From the NCBI GenBank assembly GCA_036504875.1, contig DASXUK010000002.1:55803-119802 (forward strand): DNA of 64,000 nucleotides. Reading direction: 5' to 3'. The translations under genes were made by a program, and so were the position numbers. This document shows, piece after piece, positions 51,427-60,406 of the stretch. Under the pieces are notes generated by a model. It ran no database searches. It saw nothing but the letters and a program-made list of their open reading frames with translations, and was not told where the DNA came from. How positions within the stretch are numbered: the first letter of the stretch is position 1; each line of letters begins with the position of its first letter. The DNA comes from JACPFJ01 sp036504875 (GTDB taxonomy: Bacteria; Desulfobacterota; Desulfuromonadia; Geobacterales; Pseudopelobacteraceae).

Positions 51427-52644
51427 GTGAGTAATACAACCTCCGGCAGCTTTTCAATACGGCTACTGGACATTTCTACACCTAATGATGCCGAACGCGA
51501 GCTATACCGCATCAAAGTTGATCCCACTGGTGTCGCCCTGATGGCCGCCAAGATGCTCACCCGCTGTGTGCATCTTGGCGGAATCAATTGCGGACAAGCC
51601 AATATTCTGAAACAGGAGTTGCTGGCCCTAGGCGGAGATGTTGCAGTTGCCCGTGGTACAGTCGCCTGCAGTGTTGGAAGAACCGATGCCGTCTTGATCG
51701 GTACCGAAAAACAATTAATAAAACTCTGCGGTAAACTCGGCCTTCAGCCTTTTGGCCTTCCTGCCTTGGCAACACAATTACGGACAGTCCTAGCAAATGC
51801 CGTGGCGCTACCCTCGATCTGGAAAACTGCGAAAAGAACTATTTCTTTGGCGCGTCCGCTTATAATGGGCATTCTCAATGTTACTCCGGACTCTTTTTCC
51901 GACGGCACCTGTTATTTGTCCCCTGAACAGGCTGTTAAACATGCCTGGGAGATGGTTGAGCAGGGCGCTGACATTATTGACATCGGAGGGGAAAGCACCC
52001 GACCGGGAGCTGAGCTGGTTGATACATCCGAAGAACTTCAACGTGTGATACCGGTACTGGAGCTGCTGCAAGGCAAGCTTCCCTGCCCGATCTCGATTGA
52101 TACCTGGAAAAGCGCTGTAGCACGCGAGGCACTTCAAGCCGGGGCTGAGATTATCAATGATATAAGCGGCTTTAACTTTGACCCGGCAATGGCGGCCTTG
52201 GCCGCCCAAACTGGCGCAGGGGCAGTGCTTATGCATACCCGCGGCAAGCCGGATGCTATGCAAAAAAATACGGATTATAAGGACCTGCTGGGAGAGGTTG
52301 TATCGGGATTGGAAGCTTCGGTACAGATTGCTTTTGCAACCGGGGTGGAGCAGGACCGTATTGTTATCGATCCGGGAATTGGCTTTGGAAAAGATATCGC
52401 CGGTAACCTTGAGATTTTGCGACGTTTGCGGGAATTAACCGGCCTTGGATTTCCTGTATTAGTCGGCACATCCCGCAAAGGATTCATCGGAAAGATATTA
52501 TCCCAGGATTTTGATTCTCGCATCCATGGAACAGCGGCCACGGTTGCCCTGGCAGTTGCCAATGGTGCTTCAATTCTGCGGGTGCACGATGTCCGCACGA
52601 TGCGTAATGTAGCAGATATGGCTCATGCCATTATCGCAGGTTGA
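51427..52644 (+). CDS. folP: Dihydropteroate synthase with N-terminal extension
   Basis: This enzyme joins p-aminobenzoate to dihydropterin pyrophosphate in folate synthesis. The catalytic domain (about 132-405) has IMGILNVTPDSFSDG, DIIDIGGESTRPGAE, EIINDISGF, DPGIGFGKD, GTSRKGFIG and RVHDV. The first 131 residues are an extra domain, nearly half as long as the enzyme itself, with no family recognised by me (DPTGVALMAAKMLTRCVHLGG). Enzymes of about 400 residues with this extension occur in other anaerobes. The GTG start directly follows the ftsH stop. Confidence 0.94.
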   Translation: MSNTTSGSFSIRLLDISTPNDAERELYRIKVDPTGVALMAAKMLTRCVHLGGINCGQANILKQELLALGGDVAVARGTVACSVGRTDAVLIGTEKQLIKLCGKLGLQPFGLPALATQLRTVLANAVALPSIWKTAKRTISLARPLIMGILNVTPDSFSDGTCYLSPEQAVKHAWEMVEQGADIIDIGGESTRPGAELVDTSEELQRVIPVLELLQGKLPCPISIDTWKSAVAREALQAGAEIINDISGFNFDPAMAALAAQTGAGAVLMHTRGKPDAMQKNTDYKDLLGEVVSGLEASVQIAFATGVEQDRIVIDPGIGFGKDIAGNLEILRRLRELTGLGFPVLVGTSRKGFIGKILSQDFDSRIHGTAATVALAVANGASILRVHDVRTMRNVADMAHAIIAG

Positions 52645-52702
52645 TTATTTTATTGATGCCAAATTTGGTGCTGTAAATCCAATGTAGCAACAGGTGAATG
52701 GA

Positions 52703-53494
52703 ATGCCCGAATTATTGGACAGCTTCACCCTGCTCGATTTTTTCGACATCCTTATCGTCGCGGTAATAATCTATAATTTTGCACTGGTCCTGAAAAAAGA
52801 GATAGCCAGCAGGCTGCTGATTTCTCTATTGATCTTTTTCATCTGCTTTTATTTTTCCATGTTTTCCGGTTTTTCCTCTACCACCTGGCTGCTTCGGAAT
52901 ATTTTCTCCTCTTCTTTGTTGATTCTTGCAATCATATTTCAAGGCGATATCCGTCGCGCCTTCCTTTCCTTAGGCCGCCAACAGAGCGAGCCTCACATCC
53001 GTGACGAAATTACCGAGACCATCGATGAATTGATCAAAGCGGTCAGTGAAATGGCTTTAAAACGGATCGGGGCGCTGATTGTCCTGGTGCGTCAGCACCC
53101 CATAGATCACCTGATTCAGGTTGGCACTGAAATAGATGCCAAGGTTACTTGCGAACTGCTCAATTCCATTTTCCTGCCCTACTCACCGATCCATGATGGA
53201 GCAGTGATTATTCATAAGGGAAAGTTAACCAAAGCCGGCTGTCTGCTGCCCCTGTCGCACAACCCCGATATTGCCAAGAGTTTCGGCACCAGGCACCGCG
53301 CAGCGCTGGGGTTGTCTGAAGTAGCCGATGCACTTATGATCGTTGTTTCAGAAGAAACCGGCAAAATTTCTCTGGTTCATGATGGCAAGATAAATTATGA
53401 TGTTGATTCTTCCGAGCTGTCCAGAAACCTGAGAAAATCCCTCGACGGCAGACGCCTTCCTAAACCGGCTCACACGGGGGAAAGCATTTCATGA
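52703..53494 (+). CDS. cdaA: Diadenylate cyclase CdaA
   Basis: This enzyme makes cyclic di-AMP from two ATP. The 263 residues have three N-terminal membrane helices (about 8-95) and a DisA_N domain (about 110-240) with the catalytic motifs HDGAVIIHKG and GTRHRAALGLS. The ATG at 52703 has an AGGTG SD; a GTG nine bases earlier is the alternative. The cdaA-cdaR-glmM order is the conserved module known best in Firmicutes. Confidence 0.94.
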   Translation: MPELLDSFTLLDFFDILIVAVIIYNFALVLKKEIASRLLISLLIFFICFYFSMFSGFSSTTWLLRNIFSSSLLILAIIFQGDIRRAFLSLGRQQSEPHIRDEITETIDELIKAVSEMALKRIGALIVLVRQHPIDHLIQVGTEIDAKVTCELLNSIFLPYSPIHDGAVIIHKGKLTKAGCLLPLSHNPDIAKSFGTRHRAALGLSEVADALMIVVSEETGKISLVHDGKINYDVDSSELSRNLRKSLDGRRLPKPAHTGESIS

Positions 53495-53928
53495 CAACGG
53501 CACTCAACGCGCTTGTTAAGTTTAAAGAATATTGCCTTCGAAACAGGTCTCTCAGGCTGCTCAGCCTATCGGTGGCAATCTGTATTTGGAGTTTTACCGC
53601 GATTTCACGAGAGGTACATTATGACCTGGTTCTTCCGGTAGAATTACGTAATACTCCTCCAGGATACGAGCTGGCCTCACCCCCTCCAGGCGAAACAAGG
53701 GTTACTCTGGTTGGCCCTTCCCTTCTGATTGACGGTGCGCGGCGTTCAAACACGGCGATTATTCTAAATTTGAGGGGCATAAGCTCGGGCAAAACCCTAT
53801 TTTCCCATCTGGAAACCAATCTGAAGCTGCCGGATGGCATCCGCGTCACGCGGGTTTCACCGGCCATTATTGAAATTGATCTGAGAAAAAGAATATCCAA
53901 TTATACTGAAGGAGAACCTCAACAGTGA
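53491..53928 (+). CDS. cdaR: CdaA regulatory protein CdaR (YbbR domain)
   Basis: This 145-residue membrane-anchored protein has one YbbR domain (about 45-140: LPVELRNTPPGYEL, PPGETRVTLVGPS) outside the membrane. It is shorter than Firmicute CdaR, which usually has several repeats. The start overlaps the cdaA stop (ATGA). Confidence 0.88.
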   Translation: MTTALNALVKFKEYCLRNRSLRLLSLSVAICIWSFTAISREVHYDLVLPVELRNTPPGYELASPPPGETRVTLVGPSLLIDGARRSNTAIILNLRGISSGKTLFSHLETNLKLPDGIRVTRVSPAIIEIDLRKRISNYTEGEPQQ

Positions 53929-55283
53929 GAAAACTGTTTGGAACCGACGGGGTGCGTGGCGTTGCCAATGTTTACCCAATGACTACCGAGATGGCCATGC
54001 AACTGGGCCGGGCTGCGGCCTATATCTTTAAAAGCAGCAGTAAGCGCAGGCATCGCATTGTAATCGGCAAAGACACCAGACTTTCCGGCTATATGCTTGA
54101 AAACGCCTTGGTGGCAGGCATCTGTTCCATGGGGGTTGATGTACTGATTGTGGGTCCCCTACCGACCCCGGGCATTGCCAATATCACCTCTTCAATGCGG
54201 GCGGACGCCGGAGTGGTCATTTCAGCCTCGCACAATCTCTTTCAGGACAATGGTATCAAGTTTTTTTCAGGCGACGGATTTAAGTTGCCGGATGAGATCG
54301 AGCTGAAGATAGAGCAGTTAATCGAAACCAACCATATCGACTCACTGCGTCCGATTGCCACCGAAGTTGGAAAAGCCTTCCGTATCGATGACGCTGCAGG
54401 ACGCTACATAGTCTTCCTGAAAAACACCTTTCCTCAGGACATGGATCTCTCTGGACTGAAGGTCGTGCTGGATTGTGCCAATGGTGCCGCCTACAAGGTG
54501 GCGCCGGCAGTATTCGAGGAACTGGGGGCCGAGGTGATCCCGCTGGGGGTCAAACCTAACGGAACTAACATCAATGCCGGCTTCGGATCTCTTCATCCGG
54601 AAGTGATCAGTGAGGCGGTCAAGGAACATCGCGCCGATATCGGCATTGCACTGGACGGCGACGCTGACCGTGTCATTGTCTGTGATGAGTTCGGAAACGA
54701 AGTCGACGGTGACCATATCATGGCCATTTGCGCTACTGACATGTTGCAGCGTGACATCCTCAAAAAGAAGACATTGGTGGCCACGGTTATGAGCAACATG
54801 GGTCTTGACATAGCCATACGCAAGGCCGGTGGCAAAATCGTGAAAACTTCGGTTGGTGACCGTTATGTTGTCGAAGAGATGCGCAATCAAGGTTACAACC
54901 TGGGCGGCGAGCAATCCGGGCACATGATTTTTCTGGATCACAACACCACCGGTGATGGCGTTCTGTCAGCCCTGCAGCTGTTGGCTATCATGCGCCGCCA
55001 GAACAAACCACTATCTGAACTGGCCCGAGTCATGATCCCTCTCCCGCAGGTCCTTGTAAACACCAGGGTTCGTGAAAAGGTTGATATAATGACCATAGCG
55101 CCAATCGCCAAGGCAATCAAGGACGTGGAGGCCAAGCTAAACAACGAGGGGCGCGTTCTGATTCGTTATTCCGGCACTGAGCCGCTTTTGCGGGTCATGC
55201 TGGAAGGTAAGGATACCTACGAAATCTCCACCTGGGCCAATGAGATCTCTGATCTGGTCAAGAAACATATCGGGGAGATATAA
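53925..55283 (+). CDS. glmM: Phosphoglucosamine mutase
   Basis: This enzyme interconverts glucosamine-6-phosphate and glucosamine-1-phosphate for UDP-GlcNAc, feeding peptidoglycan and LPS. The 452 residues show KLFGTDGVRG, the active Ser102 in VVISASHN, the metal loop DGDADRV, GGEQSGHMI and RYSGTEPLLRVM. The GTG start overlaps the cdaR stop; the SD is AGGAGAA. Confidence 0.97.
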   Translation: MRKLFGTDGVRGVANVYPMTTEMAMQLGRAAAYIFKSSSKRRHRIVIGKDTRLSGYMLENALVAGICSMGVDVLIVGPLPTPGIANITSSMRADAGVVISASHNLFQDNGIKFFSGDGFKLPDEIELKIEQLIETNHIDSLRPIATEVGKAFRIDDAAGRYIVFLKNTFPQDMDLSGLKVVLDCANGAAYKVAPAVFEELGAEVIPLGVKPNGTNINAGFGSLHPEVISEAVKEHRADIGIALDGDADRVIVCDEFGNEVDGDHIMAICATDMLQRDILKKKTLVATVMSNMGLDIAIRKAGGKIVKTSVGDRYVVEEMRNQGYNLGGEQSGHMIFLDHNTTGDGVLSALQLLAIMRRQNKPLSELARVMIPLPQVLVNTRVREKVDIMTIAPIAKAIKDVEAKLNNEGRVLIRYSGTEPLLRVMLEGKDTYEISTWANEISDLVKKHIGEI

Positions 55284-55327
55284 AATGCGAAGACGTCCTA
55301 TTAATTGAATTTGAATGGGGGATAGAC

Positions 55328-56047
55328 GTGGCAAAGCTGGGATTAAATGTGGACCATGTTGCAACCGTACGCCAGGCCCGTGGGGGGGTTGAGCCGGACC
55401 CGGTAGCGGCAGCCGCTATTGGCGAATTGGCCGGAGCGGAAGGAATTACAATACACTTGCGCGAAGACCGCCGCCATATCCAGGACCGCGACCTGGCGAT
55501 CATGCGTCAGACCATTAAAACCAAACTCAACCTTGAAATGGCCGCCACTCAGGAAATGGTCCGCATCGCCTTGAAAACCAAGCCCGAACAGGTCACACTG
55601 GTGCCTGAAAAGCGCCAGGAGCTGACCACTGAGGGGGGCCTGGATGTGATAGTCAATCTCAAATCCATATCTGATGCCGTTAAACGTTTGCAGGATGGCG
55701 GCATTGTTGTCAGCCTGTTCGTTGATCCGAATCAAGAGCAGATCAAAGCCGCCAACAAGTCCGGAGCCGATTATATCGAGATCCATACCGGCGCCTATGC
55801 CGAAGCAAGTGACTGGAAAAGCCGGGCACGAGAACTGGAGGCCATTGATACAGCCATTAAACTGGCCCGTAAGGTTGGAATGGGTGTTAATGCCGGACAT
55901 GGCTTGAATTATGTAAATATCAAGGCGATAACCGCCCTGGGAGGCATAGAAGAGTACAACATCGGCCACTCCATTATCTCTCGCGCCGTATTGGTCGGAC
56001 TTGACCGCGCTGTCAAAGATATGGTGGAGTTGATCAAGTACGCATGA
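55328..56047 (+). CDS. pdxJ: Pyridoxine 5'-phosphate synthase
   Basis: This enzyme performs the last ring-closing step of de novo vitamin B6 synthesis (DXP-dependent route). The 239 residues show LNVDHVATVRQARGG, ITIHLREDRRHIQDRD, LVPEKRQELTTEGGL, VSLFVDPNQEQI and GHGLNYVN. The GTG start has a GGGGGA SD. AcpS overlaps its stop. Confidence 0.97.
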   Translation: MAKLGLNVDHVATVRQARGGVEPDPVAAAAIGELAGAEGITIHLREDRRHIQDRDLAIMRQTIKTKLNLEMAATQEMVRIALKTKPEQVTLVPEKRQELTTEGGLDVIVNLKSISDAVKRLQDGGIVVSLFVDPNQEQIKAANKSGADYIEIHTGAYAEASDWKSRARELEAIDTAIKLARKVGMGVNAGHGLNYVNIKAITALGGIEEYNIGHSIISRAVLVGLDRAVKDMVELIKYA

Positions 56048-56424
56048 TCTATGGTATCGGTACAGACATAGTTGCCTTTGATCGCTTTCAGCGTTTCATC
56101 GACGAGAACAACAACAGCCTCCTGCAACGCCTGTTTACTGAGCAAGAACTGGCAATCTGCCGGGCTAAAAAAGGTACTGCCGCCTGTTATGCCGCCCGCT
56201 TTGCCGCCAAAGAGGCCTTTTTGAAAGCACTGGGGACCGGATTGAGAGATGGTCTTTCATGGCTGGATATCGAAGTAATAAATGACCCCTTGGGGAAACC
56301 CGAGCTGCATCTGACCGGCAAGGCTCAAATGATGTTCGAAGATTACAAGCTAGGCAGAGCCTTCCTCTCCCTCTCGCATGACGGTGGCTTTGCTGTTGCG
56401 ATGGTTGTTCTGGAGACTCCATGA
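56044..56424 (+). CDS. acpS: Holo-[acyl-carrier-protein] synthase
   Basis: This enzyme transfers 4'-phosphopantetheine from CoA to apo-ACP. The 126 residues have IYGIGTDIVAFDRF and the catalytic ARFAAKEAFLKALGTG and SLSHDGGFAVA motifs. The start and stop overlap pdxJ and nnr (ATGA), so all three are translationally coupled. Confidence 0.96.
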   Translation: MIYGIGTDIVAFDRFQRFIDENNNSLLQRLFTEQELAICRAKKGTAACYAARFAAKEAFLKALGTGLRDGLSWLDIEVINDPLGKPELHLTGKAQMMFEDYKLGRAFLSLSHDGGFAVAMVVLETP

Positions 56425-58004
56425 GAGTTGTAACTGCACATACCATGCAAGAGATCGACAAGCGCTCGATTGAAGAGTTCGGCATCGCCGGTATAACGCT
56501 AATGGAGAATGCCGGTCAGAAATGCGTAGAAGTTCTGTTCTCTGAGTTCGGTGACCAACTGAATCACGTATTGGTCATTGCCGGCAAGGGAAATAACGCC
56601 GGAGACGGTTTTGTAATTGCCAGAATGCTAAACGAGAAGGGCTGCAGTGTCAAAGTCTTGATTCTTGCCGAGCAAGAGGATTTTACAGGAGATGCTGCCA
56701 TAAACCTGGAGAGACTTCCTCCCAGAATGATTAATTTCTGCCCGCATGAAGGGCAATTATCAGCCCTGCATCTGGAGGAAATATTCAAGGCCGATGTGGT
56801 TGTCGACGCAATCCTGGGGACTGGCTTGCGCAGTGATGTCAGCGGTGTTTACCGGGAAGCGGTTGAGTTGATCAATACCTGCGACCGACCGGTTTTGGCG
56901 GTAGACATTCCATCCGGCATCCATGGAACCACCGGCCGTGTGCTTGGAGAAGCAGTGCGGGCCTACGTCACAGTGACCTTCGCCTTTGCCAAACTAGGTC
57001 ATGTTTTATATCCGGGAGCCGAGCACACCGGTAAACTGGTAATCGCCGATATCGGCATCCCCAAAGTTTTGATGGAGAACGCCATCGGCTATGATTTCCT
57101 TAATGTCGAGTGCATGCGCCCCTTTTTGCGCCGTCGCGACCGTCAGGCCCATAAAGGACATTTTGGCCACTGCCTTGTTATCGCCGGCTCCACTGGCAAG
57201 ACCGGCGCCGCCGCTCTTTGCGCCAACAGCGCCGTGCGGGCCGGCTCCGGATTAGTGACGCTGGCAGTGCCAGAGAGCCTTCATCATATTCTGGAGATTA
57301 AAACAACTGAGGCTATGACCGTGCCACTACCGGATTCCGGCAGCGGCCATCTGATCAGTAGCGCCTGTCCTTCTATTGAAAAACTGCTCATCGGCAAGGA
57401 CGCTGTTGCTATCGGACCCGGGATAGACCGGCGACCAGGTACCGTGGCGCTGGTGCAAACCCTGATTGAATCGGTAACCCAGCCGATGGTAATTGATGCC
57501 GACGGACTGAATGCACTGGCCGAGGACATTAGTATTCTCAAGCGTAAAAAAACCGCCAACCTGATCCTGACCCCTCACCCGGGTGAGATGGCCCGGCTGT
57601 TGAAAAATGCTATCCCTGATGTTGAGGCGATACGAATCTCGGTCGCCCAGGAATTTGCCCACACTTACGGAGTTTACCTGGTGCTGAAAGGTGCCCGTAC
57701 CATCATTGCCTCGCCCACCGGCACAGCCGCCATCAACAGCAGTGGCAACCCGGGCATGGCCACCGGCGGGATGGGCGATGTGCTGACCGGCATCATTGTC
57801 TCACTCCTGGGGCAGGGCTACTCCGCTGGAGATGCCTGCCGCTTGGGAGTATTCATTCATGGATATGCGGCCGACATGGTTGCCGAAAACAAGGGCGAGA
57901 TCGGAATGAATGCCGGCGATGTCCAGGAAATGCTTCCCTACGCCTATAACAAGTTGATCAGGAACAGCAAGCCGGACGATTTTTCAATTTTTGAAGATCT
58001 ATAA
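56421..58004 (+). CDS. nnr: Bifunctional NAD(P)H-hydrate repair enzyme (epimerase plus ADP-dependent dehydratase)
   Basis: This enzyme repairs hydrated NADH/NADPH. The 527 residues contain the N-terminal epimerase domain YjeF_N (about 1-210: AGKGNNAGDGFVIARML, DAILGTGL, DIPSGIHG) and the C-terminal kinase-like dehydratase domain (about 225-515: GHFGHCLVIAGSTGKTGAA, NPGMATGGMGDVLTG). Both domains look intact. Cytoplasmic. Confidence 0.96.
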   Translation: MRVVTAHTMQEIDKRSIEEFGIAGITLMENAGQKCVEVLFSEFGDQLNHVLVIAGKGNNAGDGFVIARMLNEKGCSVKVLILAEQEDFTGDAAINLERLPPRMINFCPHEGQLSALHLEEIFKADVVVDAILGTGLRSDVSGVYREAVELINTCDRPVLAVDIPSGIHGTTGRVLGEAVRAYVTVTFAFAKLGHVLYPGAEHTGKLVIADIGIPKVLMENAIGYDFLNVECMRPFLRRRDRQAHKGHFGHCLVIAGSTGKTGAAALCANSAVRAGSGLVTLAVPESLHHILEIKTTEAMTVPLPDSGSGHLISSACPSIEKLLIGKDAVAIGPGIDRRPGTVALVQTLIESVTQPMVIDADGLNALAEDISILKRKKTANLILTPHPGEMARLLKNAIPDVEAIRISVAQEFAHTYGVYLVLKGARTIIASPTGTAAINSSGNPGMATGGMGDVLTGIIVSLLGQGYSAGDACRLGVFIHGYAADMVAENKGEIGMNAGDVQEMLPYAYNKLIRNSKPDDFSIFEDL

Positions 58005-58022
58005 ACCCACAAGGAGTCAAAC

Positions 58023-58475
58023 ATGCAATCAGTTCGGGATATTATGACCACAGAGGTCACCACTGTAAAACCTGAGACATCGATACGGGAGTTGGCTGAG
58101 ATTTTCGAGACCCGTCACTTCGGCAGCCTGCCAGTCCTGGATGACAACGGGAATCTGGTTGGCATAGTCTCCTCTTCGGATCTGGTTGAACAGGGCAGAA
58201 ACCTGCATATTCCCACGGTAATTTCTCTATTCGACTGGGTGATCCCGCTGGGGGGTGAGCGCTCCCTGGAGCGCGATCTGCAGAAAATAACTGCTCAGAC
58301 GGTTGGCGAGATCTGTTCCCGCGAGGTTGTGACCATTGATCCGGCCGACTCCTTGAGTACCGCCGCCGATCGCATGAGCACCAATAAACTGCATGCCCTG
58401 CCGGTTGTGGAGAATAACAGGCTGGTTGGAATAGTCGCCCGCATGGATATCATCCGCAATCTCATCACTAAATGA
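58023..58475 (+). CDS. CBS-domain protein
   Basis: This 150-residue protein consists of two CBS repeats (about 5-65 and 90-148; VRDIMTTEVTTVKPETSI and REVVTIDPADSLSTAA). Such pairs bind adenine nucleotides and act as sensors. No fused effector domain is present. The SD is AAGGAG. The stop overlaps the tsaE start. Confidence 0.92.
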   Translation: MQSVRDIMTTEVTTVKPETSIRELAEIFETRHFGSLPVLDDNGNLVGIVSSSDLVEQGRNLHIPTVISLFDWVIPLGGERSLERDLQKITAQTVGEICSREVVTIDPADSLSTAADRMSTNKLHALPVVENNRLVGIVARMDIIRNLITK

Positions 58476-58969
58476 AAAGCTTGAGCTTCATCTCAGATTC
58501 GCCGACCGATACTGAGAACCTGGGCCGTGAACTTGGGGCGCTGCTTCCGAAAGGCTCTTTCGTAGCCCTTCATGGGGAACTGGGCAGTGGAAAAACCTGT
58601 TTTACCCGCGGTCTGGTTAGCGCTGTCGCACCGCAGAGCCTTCATCTTGTGGCCAGCCCGACCTTTGCCATTATGAATACCTATCCGGGAATCAGGCCGG
58701 TTTATCATTTTGATTTTTACCGTCTGTCCGGCGAAAACGAAATTTTCGAACTAGGTTTTGAAGAGTATCTGCAAGGAGACGGCATCTGCATTGCCGAGTG
58801 GTCGGAGAGGCTGGGCAATCTGTTGCCCCGAGACCATTTGAGTATTACTTTTAAACACGCCGACCAGGATTCGAGGGAGATTTTTTTTACAGCTCTGGGG
58901 TCAGAAGCAGAAGAGCTGTTGGCCCGCCTTGCCAAGTTGGAAAAGATTGTTAAAATTTCTTTGACCTAA
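58472..58969 (+). CDS. tsaE: tRNA threonylcarbamoyladenosine biosynthesis ATPase TsaE
   Basis: TsaE is the ATPase partner of TsaB/TsaD in t6A synthesis at position 37 of ANN-decoding tRNAs. The 165 residues contain Walker A GELGSGKT, SPTFAIMNTY, YHFDFYRL and IAEWSERL. TsaB and TsaD are not in this window. The lysC promoter overlaps its 3' end. Confidence 0.95.
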   Translation: MKSLSFISDSPTDTENLGRELGALLPKGSFVALHGELGSGKTCFTRGLVSAVAPQSLHLVASPTFAIMNTYPGIRPVYHFDFYRLSGENEIFELGFEEYLQGDGICIAEWSERLGNLLPRDHLSITFKHADQDSREIFFTALGSEAEELLARLAKLEKIVKISLT

Positions 58970-58990
58970 AAGCTGATTTTCTGCTATAGA
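58961..58990 (+). promoter_or_regulatory. Sigma-70-like promoter of lysC
   Basis: TTGACC and TATAGA are separated by 18 bp, starting in the last codons of tsaE and ending about 50 bp before lysC. Confidence 0.55.
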
Positions 58991-59040
58991 ACCTCATTCT
59001 ATCTTTTTAGTCCCTCATTTTTCATTCGAAGGAGAGCAGC

Positions 59041-60255
59041 ATGGCACTTGTAGTTCAGAAATACGGCGGCACATCGGTGGGGACCACCGATCGCATCAAG
59101 AATGTCGCCAAGCGGGTGATCAAGACCTATGATGCCGGAAATGACGTCATCGTAGTGGTATCTGCCATGTCGGGTGAAACCAATAAACTGGTGGCCCTGG
59201 CCAATGAAATATCAGAAATTCCTGACGGCCCTGAATATGATGTAGTTGTTGCCACCGGAGAGCAAGTCACCATTGGCCTGCTGTCCATGTGCCTCAAGTC
59301 AATGGGCTACAAGGCCAAGTCCTATCAAGGCTGGCAGGTTCCGATTATCACCAACGGTACCGCTACCAAGGCCCGCATTGAAAGCATCGACGATGCCAAT
59401 ATCCGTGCTGACCTGAAAGAAGGCACCATCGTTATCGTGGCCGGTTTCCAGGGCATTGATGCCAATGGTCGGGTTACCACACTCGGTCGTGGAGGATCGG
59501 ACACCTCGGCCGTAGCAATTGCAGCGGCACTCAAGGCCGATGTCTGCGAGATATACACCGATGTGGACGGTGTTTACACAACCGATCCCAACATCTGCAA
59601 AGAGGCCCGCAAGGTTGAAAAGATCTCTTATGACGAGATGCTGGAACTGGCCAGCCTGGGCGCCAAGGTCCTGCAGATACGTTCCGTGGAATTCGCCAAA
59701 AAATACAACGTGGATGTGCATGTTCGTTCTAGTCTCAATGAAAATACCGGTACAATGGTTACCAGGGAGGATAAGGATATGGAAGGGATTCTCGTTTCAG
59801 GTGTTGCATACGATAAAAATGAGGCCAAGATTGCCGTCATGGGGGTACCGGATAAGCCGGGCATCGCCGCCAAGATCCTCACGCCGCTCTCCGATGCCGC
59901 CATCTCGGTCGATATGATCGTTCAGAATGTCAGCGCCGGCGGAATGACCGACTTTACCTTTACTGTGACCAAGGCCGATCTGAAACAGGCGATCATGATC
60001 ACCAACGAGGTCGCCAAGGACATCCAGGCCAAGGAGGTCATTGCAGATGAAAAGATCAGCAAGGTCTCCATTGTCGGTCTCGGTATGCGCAGCCATGCCG
60101 GTGTCGCCACCCAGATGTTTGCGGCTCTTGCTGCCAACAACATCAACATCCAGATGATTTCCACTTCAGAAATCAAGATAGCCGTTGCTATTGATGAAAA
60201 ATACACCGAACTGGCCGTGCGTGTTCTGCACGAAACCTTTGGCTTGCAAGGCTAA
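59041..60255 (+). CDS. lysC: Aspartate kinase
   Basis: This enzyme phosphorylates aspartate, the first step to lysine, threonine, methionine and diaminopimelate. The 404 residues contain the kinase domain (KYGGTSVG, RGGSDTSAVAIAAAL, DVDGVYTTDP) and two C-terminal ACT domains (about 265-400) for feedback control. The SD is AAGGAGAG. Confidence 0.97.
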   Translation: MALVVQKYGGTSVGTTDRIKNVAKRVIKTYDAGNDVIVVVSAMSGETNKLVALANEISEIPDGPEYDVVVATGEQVTIGLLSMCLKSMGYKAKSYQGWQVPIITNGTATKARIESIDDANIRADLKEGTIVIVAGFQGIDANGRVTTLGRGGSDTSAVAIAAALKADVCEIYTDVDGVYTTDPNICKEARKVEKISYDEMLELASLGAKVLQIRSVEFAKKYNVDVHVRSSLNENTGTMVTREDKDMEGILVSGVAYDKNEAKIAVMGVPDKPGIAAKILTPLSDAAISVDMIVQNVSAGGMTDFTFTVTKADLKQAIMITNEVAKDIQAKEVIADEKISKVSIVGLGMRSHAGVATQMFAALAANNINIQMISTSEIKIAVAIDEKYTELAVRVLHETFGLQG

Positions 60256-60281
60256 GCGAGCTTTTCCTTTTAAGTACTTTA

Positions 60282-60313
60282 AGCCCCGTCGGAAACTCCG
60301 GCGGGGCTTTTTT
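60282..60313 (+). terminator. Intrinsic terminator after lysC
   Basis: The GC-rich stem AGCCCCG(T)CGG pairs with CCG(G)CGGGGCT around AAACT, followed by a T-run. It closes the long plus-strand series. Confidence 0.9.
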
Positions 60314-60406
60314 ATTCTGAATCCCATCTGGAGGCACTCATGGATAATTTCGCTTTTACCGGTACACTCAAATGGTTACAAAAGACTTTGACCGAAGAAA
60401 GCTGCC

